DNA from: an uncultured Planctomycetia bacterium
GTDB taxonomy: Bacteria > Planctomycetota > Phycisphaerae > Phycisphaerales > SM1A02
Length of the DNA stretch: 39,005 nt
Assembly (NCBI GenBank): GCA_937919205.1
Contig: CALFOZ010000081.1
Location: 1 to 39,005 of the forward strand
Direction: 5' to 3'
Part shown: one piece after another, positions 19,429 to 28,551 of the stretch
Position numbering within the stretch: the first letter of the stretch is position 1
Layout: each line of letters begins with the position of its first letter
Notes under the pieces: model-generated
What the model saw: only the letters and a program-made list of their open reading frames with translations
What the model was told of the DNA's origin: nothing
The model's database searches: none
Made by a program: the position numbers and the translations under genes

Positions 19429-20853
19429 ATGCCAAAGCAATATTTTTATTTTCAATCATGTGTATTCGCAATTCTTCCCTGCATCATTGCCGCTATTGCG
19501 GGTTGCGCGCAAACCGCCTCGCACGGAACCATCGACGGAAAATACTTGGTGGCGCTTTCGGGTTTGCCACAACTTGAAGTGAAAACTCCCAATGAAACAG
19601 CGATTTGGATTACACCAGACGGCGACGCGATCAGCATTGTTGGTGATGAGAATTTCACGGTCACATACAAGACAGACGCGTTCTTCGTGAAGGTGAGAGA
19701 GTGCACGGGCGAAGGCTTGCCGCCAGTGTGGTTCCGTTTTTATGACGGCCCGAATATGTTTGCCAAGGCCAACTTTGAGGAGATTACGTTTGACATGCCT
19801 GTGACCAAAAGTGGCCTACCGGCAATTTTCAATCAGCAAAGCAAGTGGGATCAAATGGGAATTTTTCAGCCCATCCCCGTCTTCTCCGATGTGGCGCCAA
19901 CCTACTGCGGTTTTTCAGGTTCAAAAACAATTTGGGCCAACGGCGGTCATAACTTTGAACTGGTCGCGGGCAATACCGGCTTTGATGTTGGCGACGCCAC
20001 GTCAGTGACGGTGTGGAATTCTCCTTGGGAGAATGAATTCAACGACACGCTTTATAAAGGTTGGATGGTTTATCCAATGATGGCGCTTGGAAATGGCAAC
20101 GGCGCTTTGCCAGCTGGATACGCATTTCGCACACTTGGAAGCACGGACAACACTCTCGCTGCCAAGGACTCAATGGTTCACTGCAAGTACACGGTGATGA
20201 ATGACAAGGAAATTATGCTGTTGGAACTTTCCTACAACGGCGCTACCACCAAGTACGCCGTGCCGCAGAAACTTTTTAAGGACAAGTTTTTGCCTCTTGT
20301 GATTGCCAGTGGCGCCATGGCCGCCGACGACAAACAAGTTGCGCAAGTGAATGACTTCATGTGGCGATGGATGTTGTTCACCACAACATGCACCATTCAG
20401 AAGCCCACCAACCCGGAAGGCAAGTTGATTTCGCTTGATGAATTTAAACAATATTTTCCACTGACCACCAAGTATCTCAACGTCAAAACAAAAGTGAAGG
20501 GGTATGACGGAATTAATAATCCAGCCGCCTTTGAAAACACGTTGCAATGCGGACTCGGCATGGAACTGTTTGGCACGCTGTTTGATTTTCGACTCTTTAC
20601 CGACGTGCCTGGCTACAGCAAATGGCTGGCGACTGAGGCAGACAAGAAAGATCCGCGTTACGCGCACTGGCGCTGTGTTGAGGCCATCATGCGTTCACGT
20701 GAGGAACGCTGTAAGGCGGAGCATTCCGAGGACGCTGTGGCTGGCGCGCCGTGGCATTCCATCAATGGATATATGAACGAGCAGTATCCAAATGAATGTG
20801 ATTGCAACGATCCAGAGACCAAGGCCATTATCGCCGGACTGCGAAGTAAGTAA
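19429..20853 (+). CDS. Uncharacterised lipoprotein, 474 aa
   Basis: ILPCIIAAIAGCAQT lipobox; continuous ORF; no family recognised. Confidence 0.75.
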   Translation: MPKQYFYFQSCVFAILPCIIAAIAGCAQTASHGTIDGKYLVALSGLPQLEVKTPNETAIWITPDGDAISIVGDENFTVTYKTDAFFVKVRECTGEGLPPVWFRFYDGPNMFAKANFEEITFDMPVTKSGLPAIFNQQSKWDQMGIFQPIPVFSDVAPTYCGFSGSKTIWANGGHNFELVAGNTGFDVGDATSVTVWNSPWENEFNDTLYKGWMVYPMMALGNGNGALPAGYAFRTLGSTDNTLAAKDSMVHCKYTVMNDKEIMLLELSYNGATTKYAVPQKLFKDKFLPLVIASGAMAADDKQVAQVNDFMWRWMLFTTTCTIQKPTNPEGKLISLDEFKQYFPLTTKYLNVKTKVKGYDGINNPAAFENTLQCGLGMELFGTLFDFRLFTDVPGYSKWLATEADKKDPRYAHWRCVEAIMRSREERCKAEHSEDAVAGAPWHSINGYMNEQYPNECDCNDPETKAIIAGLRSK

Positions 20854-20878
20854 TTCGCATTTTCATTCGGACTCCATC

Positions 20879-21823
20879 ATGAACTTAAATAAAAAATTTC
20901 TCACGTCCATTCGCCTTGCATCACTTACGGCGCTTGCCTGCGTCAGCGGTTGCGCCGTGGCCAACAATGCAATCAAGGCGGACTTCGCCGATTACAACTC
21001 CATTATTCAATACACGCAGACACAGCAAATGTTGTTAAATATTGTGCGCATGCACTTTTGTGAAACACCAATGTTTCTACAAGCGGGCGGATTGACGGCT
21101 TCGTACGAAAGCACTGTCAGCGGCAACGCGGGCGGTTCAAACGGCCAGCAGCCGGGGATGAATTTCACATATGCGTTTGGAATGAACTATCAGTTCTCCA
21201 CCCGACCAGTCATTACGTACACCCCAGTGGACGGAGCCGCATATGTACAGCAATACATGTCAGAAGTGTCGCCTGAAACACTCGTGATTTTGTTTCGCTC
21301 TGGGTGGGAAATTGACAAGCTTTCAAGTGTGTTGATTGAGAAGATCACACTTGAGAGTGGCGAAGTGTTGGTGAACCACAGCAATGCGCCGAGTTATGCG
21401 AAGTTTAAAGAGTTTTTTAATGGACTTCGAGAGGCGCAAAAAACACGCATGTTGAGCTTAACGATCGCGTCAAAAGACACGCTTGTAATGAACGATGGAA
21501 AGAAGAATTTTACCATATCGAACTATCAAATGCGTTCGATCATGATGATCATGTACAACCTTTCCGAGAACACGGACACGCCAATAGAGCAGAAAACATT
21601 TGTAGACGACGTCGGGGGCGATACGAATAATGAGATTAAAATTCGCGCCACCAAGACTCCGTTGGAAGATTCCATGGTGTCTGTGGAATTTGCGGGTTAT
21701 CAATACAGCATTGCGACCAACGACATCAATTCCAAGAACACCATGGCGTTGTTGCTGCAGTTAAGCCGTATTCAATCTTTGCCTGCGGGGCCATCACCGG
21801 TGCTCACTATTCCGGTGCGTTAA
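20879..21823 (+). CDS. Uncharacterised lipoprotein of a widespread unnamed family
   Basis: LACVSGCAVANN lipobox; ADYNSIIQYTQTQQMLLNIVRMHFCETPMFLQ...STRPVITYTPVDGAAYVQQYMSEVSPETLVILFRSGWEIDKL resembles widely distributed hypothetical lipoproteins of pattern NYNxAIxxSQxxQxLLNxVRxRYxxTPxFL...RPTxTYTPLxG. Confidence 0.8.
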   Translation: MNLNKKFLTSIRLASLTALACVSGCAVANNAIKADFADYNSIIQYTQTQQMLLNIVRMHFCETPMFLQAGGLTASYESTVSGNAGGSNGQQPGMNFTYAFGMNYQFSTRPVITYTPVDGAAYVQQYMSEVSPETLVILFRSGWEIDKLSSVLIEKITLESGEVLVNHSNAPSYAKFKEFFNGLREAQKTRMLSLTIASKDTLVMNDGKKNFTISNYQMRSIMMIMYNLSENTDTPIEQKTFVDDVGGDTNNEIKIRATKTPLEDSMVSVEFAGYQYSIATNDINSKNTMALLLQLSRIQSLPAGPSPVLTIPVR

Positions 21824-21877
21824 TTGCTTTAGTTTGCGCTCAAAAAAAACATTACAACTGAGAGTTCGTATCTATTA

Positions 21878-22465
21878 ATGGACAGTCCTACGGAAGTTGG
21901 CTCACAATTTGAAGGTGGATCAAATTCCAAATGCCATTGGCTTTGGAAATATATTGAATGCGCCATAAATTTCAAGGTATTGATATCGCCTCAGCGGAAA
22001 TTGGAACGACTGTGGGGACAAGCCGAGAATAAAGTTGGCGTTCAAGGCGAGCGTGCTGTTTTTGTTCGAATGGGCGATTTGTTTCCCCATCACGCACTAC
22101 GTACAAAAGAATCCTTGAAAAAAACAGCCGCAAGAGCTGCGGAAATTCGTGCGCAAAAAGAAGAAATATTGCAACGAGGCGTTTTGACATTTCAGATGCA
22201 GCGCGCGCTTGCGCCATCAGATGTTGTCATCACTGGAGTGCAAGATCGCTATGGCAATGTCATATTGCTCGAAGGCAATGGTCGGTATTACGCAATCAAG
22301 GAAGCGCTTGGAGACCTTCCAAATTTGTGCGTGGAAATTCGCCTGATTCACTTTGGCCAGTCGCAGGAGGTGTGGTCCGCAATGGATGCGGCTTTGCGTT
22401 TAAGCAATCTTACGCCACCCCCGCGGTCTGCTTTCGTGCAGATTGCGGATTCTGTTGAAGATTGA
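21878..22465 (+). CDS. Hypothetical protein with ParB/Srx-like motif
   Basis: VQDRYGNVILLEGNGRYYAIKEALG resembles the GxxRxxA core of ParB-like domains; weak call. Confidence 0.5.
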   Translation: MDSPTEVGSQFEGGSNSKCHWLWKYIECAINFKVLISPQRKLERLWGQAENKVGVQGERAVFVRMGDLFPHHALRTKESLKKTAARAAEIRAQKEEILQRGVLTFQMQRALAPSDVVITGVQDRYGNVILLEGNGRYYAIKEALGDLPNLCVEIRLIHFGQSQEVWSAMDAALRLSNLTPPPRSAFVQIADSVED

Positions 22466-22561
22466 AATGTAAATCCAAAATCAAATGCGCAGGCGTTCCC
22501 GAAGTAAATTTTGCGTCCATTTTCGTTCGTGAATGATCGCAATTGAAAGTACATTGCCGCA

Positions 22562-23611
22562 ATGAAAATCATATCTGTTCTTCAACGCGTTCCATGGCTT
22601 TGGCATGACAAGATCGCCACGCGGGTGAAGTTGCCAATCTGGTTGCAGGCGACGCTGTTGTTTTGCGTTTTGTACGCCGCATGTGCGGGCGCGGCATTGT
22701 ATGCGGGCGTCATTTTAGAATTTCTTTGGGACCGCAATTGGCCAATCACGTTAGGGTTAATCGCATTCTCGGCGTACGTCATGGGAAAAACACCGCTGGG
22801 AGTGGAGAAACTCTGGTCGGGTATTACTCCGTGGCTTGCCAACACCAACCAAGAGATTGCCGCATTCCATCAGCAGACACGCAAATCACTCATGCGCATA
22901 TTTTGGCCAATCGCTCTGGTTTTTATTGTGATCACGCTTCCATTTAGTTTTTTAACGCCAGGCGCCCAAGAAGGTTCCGCATATGAACTCTTTAATTCGC
23001 GCTTGAACACAGTGCTTATTCCATTTGTGATGTATTTTTTAGGTGGCTCAAGCGCGCTATGCACATTTGGAATTTGCGCTTTCACGTGGCGCATGAATCG
23101 CGACCTTGTTTTGAAGACGGGCTTTATTTTTAAAGATGGCAAAAAATCGCTCGCGCCTTTCAACAGGATTTTATGGCAAATCTGGGGAACATTTTCTATT
23201 CCATTGATTATGGGAGTTATTTTGTTGGAGTACGCCACGCCTGGAAAGATGGGTGATTGGGTAAGTATTTTGAATGTCATCACGTTCGGTGTGGTATTAA
23301 GTCTGACTCTTCCAACCATTTTACTGCCGCAACACTCAATGAATAAATGGCTGCGGAAGTTGCAACAGAATGAGTTAGATGAATTGAACAAGCAATTGGA
23401 GCGGGCGGCCGAACCTGTCACGGATGGTGATACGCATGAGCTGCTATTGCGTATGCATCGATACCACCACATTGATCATCAAATCCAGCGCGCGATCGCA
23501 TTTTCGCCAACGCTTGTGGATTTAAATTTTGTGATTGAAATTGGCTCCAGAGTATTTTTTATTATTATCGCCATGTTGTTACGCAACGTTTTTTATACTG
23601 AGCAGACGTAG
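22562..23611 (+). CDS. Multi-pass membrane protein, uncharacterised
   Basis: Several hydrophobic segments (WLQATLLFCVLYAACAGAALYAGVI, IFWPIALVFIVITLPFSFL, VFFIIIAMLLRNVF). Confidence 0.7.
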   Translation: MKIISVLQRVPWLWHDKIATRVKLPIWLQATLLFCVLYAACAGAALYAGVILEFLWDRNWPITLGLIAFSAYVMGKTPLGVEKLWSGITPWLANTNQEIAAFHQQTRKSLMRIFWPIALVFIVITLPFSFLTPGAQEGSAYELFNSRLNTVLIPFVMYFLGGSSALCTFGICAFTWRMNRDLVLKTGFIFKDGKKSLAPFNRILWQIWGTFSIPLIMGVILLEYATPGKMGDWVSILNVITFGVVLSLTLPTILLPQHSMNKWLRKLQQNELDELNKQLERAAEPVTDGDTHELLLRMHRYHHIDHQIQRAIAFSPTLVDLNFVIEIGSRVFFIIIAMLLRNVFYTEQT

Positions 23612-23661
23612 CCTCCATAGCGTTGTAAGCGCTTTGGCAGAGGCGCTACATCCGCAAACAA

Positions 23662-24756
23662 TTACTTGCCCAAGTGGGCATTGAAAAAATTCGCGATTTC
23701 CAAGAACGCCTCTTTCGATTCGGGCGCAAATGGGTCTATACAGAATTGGGCGTGCGACATTCCTTCATACACATGCAGTGCCGCTTCAACGCCGCATTGG
23801 CGCAGTTTGCGATGCACGCGCACCGTGTTGCTTAGAAACAAATCGCGAGTGCCAGAGGTGAGAATTGTTGGCGGAAAATGATGCATATCGCCATAAATAG
23901 GTGAAATCAACGGGTCTTTGAGATCATGACCGTTCGCATACAGCAGGGCGCTTGCTTCAAGCGCGCCGTCATACGAAACCAATATGTTGTCAAGCATCTG
24001 GTTGGAAAAATACGTGTCGCCTGTTTTACTTAAGTCCGCCCACGGAGTGCCGGCCGCGATCGCGCCAGGCATTGGCAAGTGCTCTTGCTTGGCGCGTAGC
24101 ACCATGGCCAATACCAGGCCGCCGCCAGCGGAGCTTCCCACTATCCCTATATTTTCTGGCTTCGCCATGGTGATCGCAACTTTCCATACCGCAATCGCAT
24201 CGTCTAGTCCGGCTGGAAACGGAAAGTCGGGCGGCATGCGGTAGTTCACCGAGATCACTTTGAAATGTCCGTAACCAGCCATTTCAATCGCTTCCAATGT
24301 TCCCGCCTCGCCGGGACCAAACACATAACCGCCACCATGCACATGCACCAAAAGTCGATTTTGATTTTCTGGGGGAATAATGTTTGGCGTGACCATAAAC
24401 ACATTCACTCCAGCAATATTCATTGCTTCAACCTTCACGCCTAATGTCTCACGTAACTGCGGCAGTGTTGCAATGACGGCCGCGGCATCCGCGGCTACAA
24501 GCGACTTCCATTGAGCGTTGTTTGTCGGCGCAACTTTCCAAGATGGATCGTAAGGAGCGGCGATTAGTTTTTGTAACTCTGGACTCACTGTATTGGGCAC
24601 GGGAACAATATGCGCTGGCACTTGGAGAGCGGGGTACGGCGTTGGTTGCGGTATTGCCGGGGAATAATCCAGCGCGGCGATCTGAGTGAACAAGATGATC
24701 GAGCCTGCGATTCCCATGAAGGTGAAGCATGTGGCACACGTTTTTTTGCTTTGCAT
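23662..24756 (-). CDS. Alpha/beta hydrolase, HSL-type esterase
   Basis: LLVHVHGGGYVFGPG (HGGG oxyanion), GIVGSSAGGGLVLAMV (GxSxG), TSGTRDLFLSNTVRVHRKL (Asp), GMSHAQF (His). Confidence 0.92.
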   Translation of the reverse strand: MQSKKTCATCFTFMGIAGSIILFTQIAALDYSPAIPQPTPYPALQVPAHIVPVPNTVSPELQKLIAAPYDPSWKVAPTNNAQWKSLVAADAAAVIATLPQLRETLGVKVEAMNIAGVNVFMVTPNIIPPENQNRLLVHVHGGGYVFGPGEAGTLEAIEMAGYGHFKVISVNYRMPPDFPFPAGLDDAIAVWKVAITMAKPENIGIVGSSAGGGLVLAMVLRAKQEHLPMPGAIAAGTPWADLSKTGDTYFSNQMLDNILVSYDGALEASALLYANGHDLKDPLISPIYGDMHHFPPTILTSGTRDLFLSNTVRVHRKLRQCGVEAALHVYEGMSHAQFCIDPFAPESKEAFLEIANFFNAHLGK

Positions 24757-24789
24757 TTTTATATAGTAGCGATCACATATTTCGCAAAC

Positions 24790-24847
24790 TGTATTGACAT
24801 TGATTCAATGTAGAGACGTGCCGCGAACGCACGAGCGTGTCAATACA
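24790..24847. promoter_or_regulatory. Nested inverted repeats in a divergent intergenic region
   Basis: TGTATTGACA (24790-24799) ... TGTCAATACA (24838-24847); inside, ACATTGA-T-TCAATGT (24797-24811) and CGTGC...GCACG (24817-24833). Confidence 0.55.
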
Positions 24848-24864
24848 AGTGATAAGATAAAATA

Positions 24865-25842
24865 ATGCTTAATTATAATAATTTTAAAATATCAATAGCT
24901 AGTCTTCTAATCTTGACGACTAGTTTTTCTGTCGCAGGATGTGCCGCATCGTCTCCTGCGCCGTCTAGCACACAATCGTTATCCACGTCGAAGGAGCCTC
25001 TTCCTTCCTGGATGCTTGGTCTGTGGTGTCGTGAATGGGTTCGTTATCCAGGTGTCATGATTGAAGATCCAAAGGCAATTCAAAAAAGCCCACAACTTGT
25101 GAGATATCTTCAATCCCCGCGTTCATTTGGAGATATGCGGTATCCCAAAGATCGACCGGCGTATACAAACGCGAAATCATTTGCGGACATGTCGGACAGC
25201 GACCTGCTGATTATTGCGAAGGCGGAGGGATTTGTTGGTTACACAACCGCACAGAATATGGATGCCACGCATGCAACTGTTCAGTGGAACCGCGAGCTTG
25301 ATTTGAACCCTACAAATGGTGTGGACATTAGACGTGTTGTTCCCATGAGCGACGACCGGATATATGAGAGCGCTCTTGACAACACATGGACCGAACACTA
25401 TTTCAGATTGACTAGCGGTGAGAACCGGTTTCTTGTCGTACGCGTTGAGTGTGCCGGTCGACTTGATCGGATATTGATTGTGGGTGGGGATCAGTTTTAC
25501 TTTGCCCGTAATCGCGCCAAGGATTTGCCAGCCACTAATCCACCGAGCGATTCACTAAGCGCATTAATTACATCGACTCATGCGACACGGGCGCAAATCA
25601 TTGAGTTTCTCGATTGCGAATTTTCGGTGGGTCGTATACGTGGTGGTCGTGTGCCATGGGAAATTCAGTACTCCACACTTCCTTGGCGTGAAGGCAAGCA
25701 TCTTGAATTTGTCGATCTCTTGCAAGCGCAAGGTTCCACTGGTGATCTGAAGTTCCAGGCAAAAGCGGGAGAATCCTGGACTGTGCCTTGCAACACTTTA
25801 GATGCAAGGGATTTTGAAATTCTTTTTCCAGCATTGAAGTAA
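24865..25842 (+). CDS. Uncharacterised lipoprotein, 325 aa
   Basis: TTSFSVAGCAASSP lipobox; continuous ORF. Confidence 0.7.
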   Translation: MLNYNNFKISIASLLILTTSFSVAGCAASSPAPSSTQSLSTSKEPLPSWMLGLWCREWVRYPGVMIEDPKAIQKSPQLVRYLQSPRSFGDMRYPKDRPAYTNAKSFADMSDSDLLIIAKAEGFVGYTTAQNMDATHATVQWNRELDLNPTNGVDIRRVVPMSDDRIYESALDNTWTEHYFRLTSGENRFLVVRVECAGRLDRILIVGGDQFYFARNRAKDLPATNPPSDSLSALITSTHATRAQIIEFLDCEFSVGRIRGGRVPWEIQYSTLPWREGKHLEFVDLLQAQGSTGDLKFQAKAGESWTVPCNTLDARDFEILFPALK

Positions 25843-25964
25843 GTGTTGATGCAAAGCCAATGAGGCGAATCATCAATATTTTTTAAATAGGTACACCTGA
25901 AATTGCCTAAGTTTCTTGGTGATTTTATTTCATTACATTGTTTGCGGGATTTATTTTCGCGGCA

Positions 25965-26043
25965 CCCGTCACGGATAGCAACACGCATAAGTTGATTTTG
26001 CGCAGGCATCCATACAGTCATATTGATTATCAAATCTGGCGCG
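25965..26043 (+). pseudogene. Gene fragment related to the C-terminal region of the membrane protein at 22562..23611
   Basis: 79-bp ungapped match to 23414-23492, 60/79 identical by hand count; encodes PVTDSNTHKLILRRHPYSHIDYQIWR vs PVTDGDTHELLLRMHRYHHIDHQIQR. Confidence 0.75.
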
Positions 26044-27324
26044 TCACGGAGCCGTTGTCATCCAAGAATTTGCATCCGCACCAACGCGCTTGCCTTGATC
26101 GGACAAATTGCGCATCGTGGCTTGATCAAAGAACGCATCGTTGAGTGGTTTCCAGTTTGGTGGAATCGCCACCCAGCGCACTTCCACATCTCCGTGGTTA
26201 AGCGCCTTGGTTAATTTTGCCTTTGTATACAAGTGTCGCAACATTGTGATTGTTCTGGCGCGCATGCTGATATACAAACTGCGCGCCATCATGGTGGGCC
26301 AAAGTGGCTGCACAATTTCGGCGGTTGGCTTAATGTATTCATTAATAATCACCCAGTAGCGTGTCTTTGGAATGGGCGCATTTGGATGTTCACGTTTCCA
26401 AACCGCGCCAAATGAATCGCGCTGGTCTTCGTCGCCGCCATCATAGAAACTGCTGACAATTGCACCGTCGGCGTATAGCGATCCTTGAATTTCTCGTGGC
26501 TCAAACGCGCCTGGAATAGCCGCCGATGCAAGCAAAATTTGGGAGAGATTTTTTGTGTCATTGGTGGCCACGGCCTTGCGAGCGGCGGCTATAAAGTCAA
26601 ACGCGATTCCATTGCCAGTGTCAATGTTGGTTGCTTGAATTAAAAGCATGCGGTTGTCTGAACCGGCTAGTTCTATGCGCTTGGCAAATTCTAAATTAAA
26701 TTGCTCTTGCAAATTACGCTCAAGACCAGGCACGGCGGCAAGGCTTACATTTTCTGGCAAGAAGAAAAATGTTCCGCGCGGCACCACCCAATCAGGTTTT
26801 GGATTGCGAAAAAGATCATCGACTGTTGCTAAATCCGCGGTGGTTCCAAGGAACGCAAATGGAGCAATGAACGCGCCCGCGCTGACGCCTGCAACGCCTT
26901 GAAACTTTGGCATTGCGCCAACGCCTGGCGTAACGGTGGACCAACCCAAGAGAAAACCTGTTCCAAACGCGCCTTCGTCGCCGCCTCCAGAGATCAATAG
27001 AAAATCCATCGTGCAATTTGGATCGATTTGTTGACGCGCGTACATGGTGTCAACTAATCGTTTTTCATCGGATCGATGGTTTTGTGCGGCTTGCTTTATT
27101 GCTTCAGCGGACTTGGCCGCCAATTTAATAGCTGACTTCGGCTGGCGTGTTGGCATGCGCGCACTGATATCGAATATACGAATGCCAAAGTACGCGGCAA
27201 CAAGCAACACAATGACGGCAAAGCCCCCACTTATAAATGAGAGAATGGCGCAACCCCACGGGCGTGAAGGTTTGGAAGACCTTTCAATTGTGGGTGTTGT
27301 TGGCGATTTGAAATCGGTATTCAT
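26044..27324 (-). CDS. Membrane-anchored patatin-like phospholipase
   Basis: MDFLLISGGGDEGAFGTGFLLGW, GVSAGAFIAPFA (GxSxG), LYADGAI (DG dyad), N-terminal TM segment. Confidence 0.9.
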   Translation of the reverse strand: MNTDFKSPTTPTIERSSKPSRPWGCAILSFISGGFAVIVLLVAAYFGIRIFDISARMPTRQPKSAIKLAAKSAEAIKQAAQNHRSDEKRLVDTMYARQQIDPNCTMDFLLISGGGDEGAFGTGFLLGWSTVTPGVGAMPKFQGVAGVSAGAFIAPFAFLGTTADLATVDDLFRNPKPDWVVPRGTFFFLPENVSLAAVPGLERNLQEQFNLEFAKRIELAGSDNRMLLIQATNIDTGNGIAFDFIAAARKAVATNDTKNLSQILLASAAIPGAFEPREIQGSLYADGAIVSSFYDGGDEDQRDSFGAVWKREHPNAPIPKTRYWVIINEYIKPTAEIVQPLWPTMMARSLYISMRARTITMLRHLYTKAKLTKALNHGDVEVRWVAIPPNWKPLNDAFFDQATMRNLSDQGKRVGADANSWMTTAP

Positions 27325-27352
27325 TGGAAATTTTGGTTCAAGTTCAATATTG

Positions 27353-28384
27353 TCATAGCAGTTTTATGCGACGCATAAAGATTAGCAGGCTCGCGGCCAA
27401 GATGACGGCTACGGTCCAAAATCCGTAGTAGCCCCATTCGTTTTTTAGTTCTGGCATGACCTCAAAGTTCATGCCATACACGCCGCACAAAAATGTGAGC
27501 GGCAGAAAAATGACGCTGACCACGGTGAGTTTGCCCATGACCTTGTTGGTGCGGTGCGCCACCATGGACATGTAATTGTTCAGCGAATCCGAAAGAATGT
27601 CGCGGTCCACCAGCACATCTTGCAACACGCGCTCCACCGTGCCCACCATGTTGCCAAGAAACGGCTGGGTTGCCTCGCTTACAAATGCCGACTTTCGTGT
27701 GGAAAGATCGGTGAGTACGCCGCGCGCTGGAAGCACCACTTTGCGCAGATGCAGCAAATCGCTGCTGAGTTCGGAGGCTTTTTGAAAAATTCCCTCGTCC
27801 ACTTCGCCCGCCAATTGCCGCTGCACATGTTCCACTCGATCCTCAAACGCGTTGTGCACATTGAGATAATTATCCACTAAGTGGTCCCACAACTCAAAGA
27901 GCAGAAAACTTGGACTGTTTGCAAATCGAATAAAGTCCGTGTGAAAGTCGCGGCGCACGGCTTGCATAAATACCGCTTGGCCGCGGCACATGGTGAGCAG
28001 AAATTTTTCACCCACAACTACGTCCACGCGCTCAAGTTCAAATGATCGGCCGGCAAGTTTACAACCCGATAGCACAAGATGGATGTAGTCGTCGTAGCGA
28101 CCAAGTTGCGTGGCTGGGTCGCGGCCTATGGCGTCCTCCACAATTTCGCTTGCGCACAACGACAGATCCGCCAACAGCGCGCGCGCCTCATCTTGGCGTC
28201 TCAGGTTCACATCAATCCAAACAAACTTGCCGTCATTCATGGCTTGGCGCGCTTGGGCCAATGAAATAACTGGCGCTTGCTTGCCCGCAAAGTCAAAGGC
28301 AACCACGGTTGCTAGTGGTTCCGCATTCGTGGGCATCATGGGGGTTTGCAAGTCTTGCGCTTGAGATTGGTTGTTGGATGACAT
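27353..28384 (-). CDS. corA: CorA-family Mg2+/divalent cation transporter
   Basis: C-terminal FLCGVYGMNFEVMPE (GMN motif) followed by a TM helix; N-terminal cytosolic CorA domain pattern. Confidence 0.9.
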   Translation of the reverse strand: MSSNNQSQAQDLQTPMMPTNAEPLATVVAFDFAGKQAPVISLAQARQAMNDGKFVWIDVNLRRQDEARALLADLSLCASEIVEDAIGRDPATQLGRYDDYIHLVLSGCKLAGRSFELERVDVVVGEKFLLTMCRGQAVFMQAVRRDFHTDFIRFANSPSFLLFELWDHLVDNYLNVHNAFEDRVEHVQRQLAGEVDEGIFQKASELSSDLLHLRKVVLPARGVLTDLSTRKSAFVSEATQPFLGNMVGTVERVLQDVLVDRDILSDSLNNYMSMVAHRTNKVMGKLTVVSVIFLPLTFLCGVYGMNFEVMPELKNEWGYYGFWTVAVILAASLLIFMRRIKLL

Positions 28385-28459
28385 TGATCTAGTTTAATCA
28401 ATTGCGCCACCGTGTGAGGCGCGGCGGTAGCAATTATGCGAAAGGTCGCGGCGCTTTCT

Positions 28460-28494
28460 AAAAAAAGACAAGGCGCGAATTCCTTTGCGCCTTG
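28460..28494 (-). terminator. Rho-independent terminator downstream of ftsK
   Basis: Minus strand CAAGGCGC-AAAGGAATTC-GCGCCTTG followed by TCTTTTTTT. Confidence 0.85.
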
Positions 28495-28551
28495 CTTACA
28501 GATTACAAATTACAAATCACAACGTCCCTTTCAAACCCTTCTAAGATCGAA

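Noticed and set aside
23612-23661. Bidirectional terminator between convergent genes
   Set aside because: A GTAGCCTC...GAGGCGCTAC stem exists but is imperfect and lacks a clear U-tract; not reported as a feature.
25938-26144. 68-aa plus ORF as a functional gene
   Set aside because: It is best explained as a remnant of the 22.5 kb membrane protein gene running antisense into the patatin gene.
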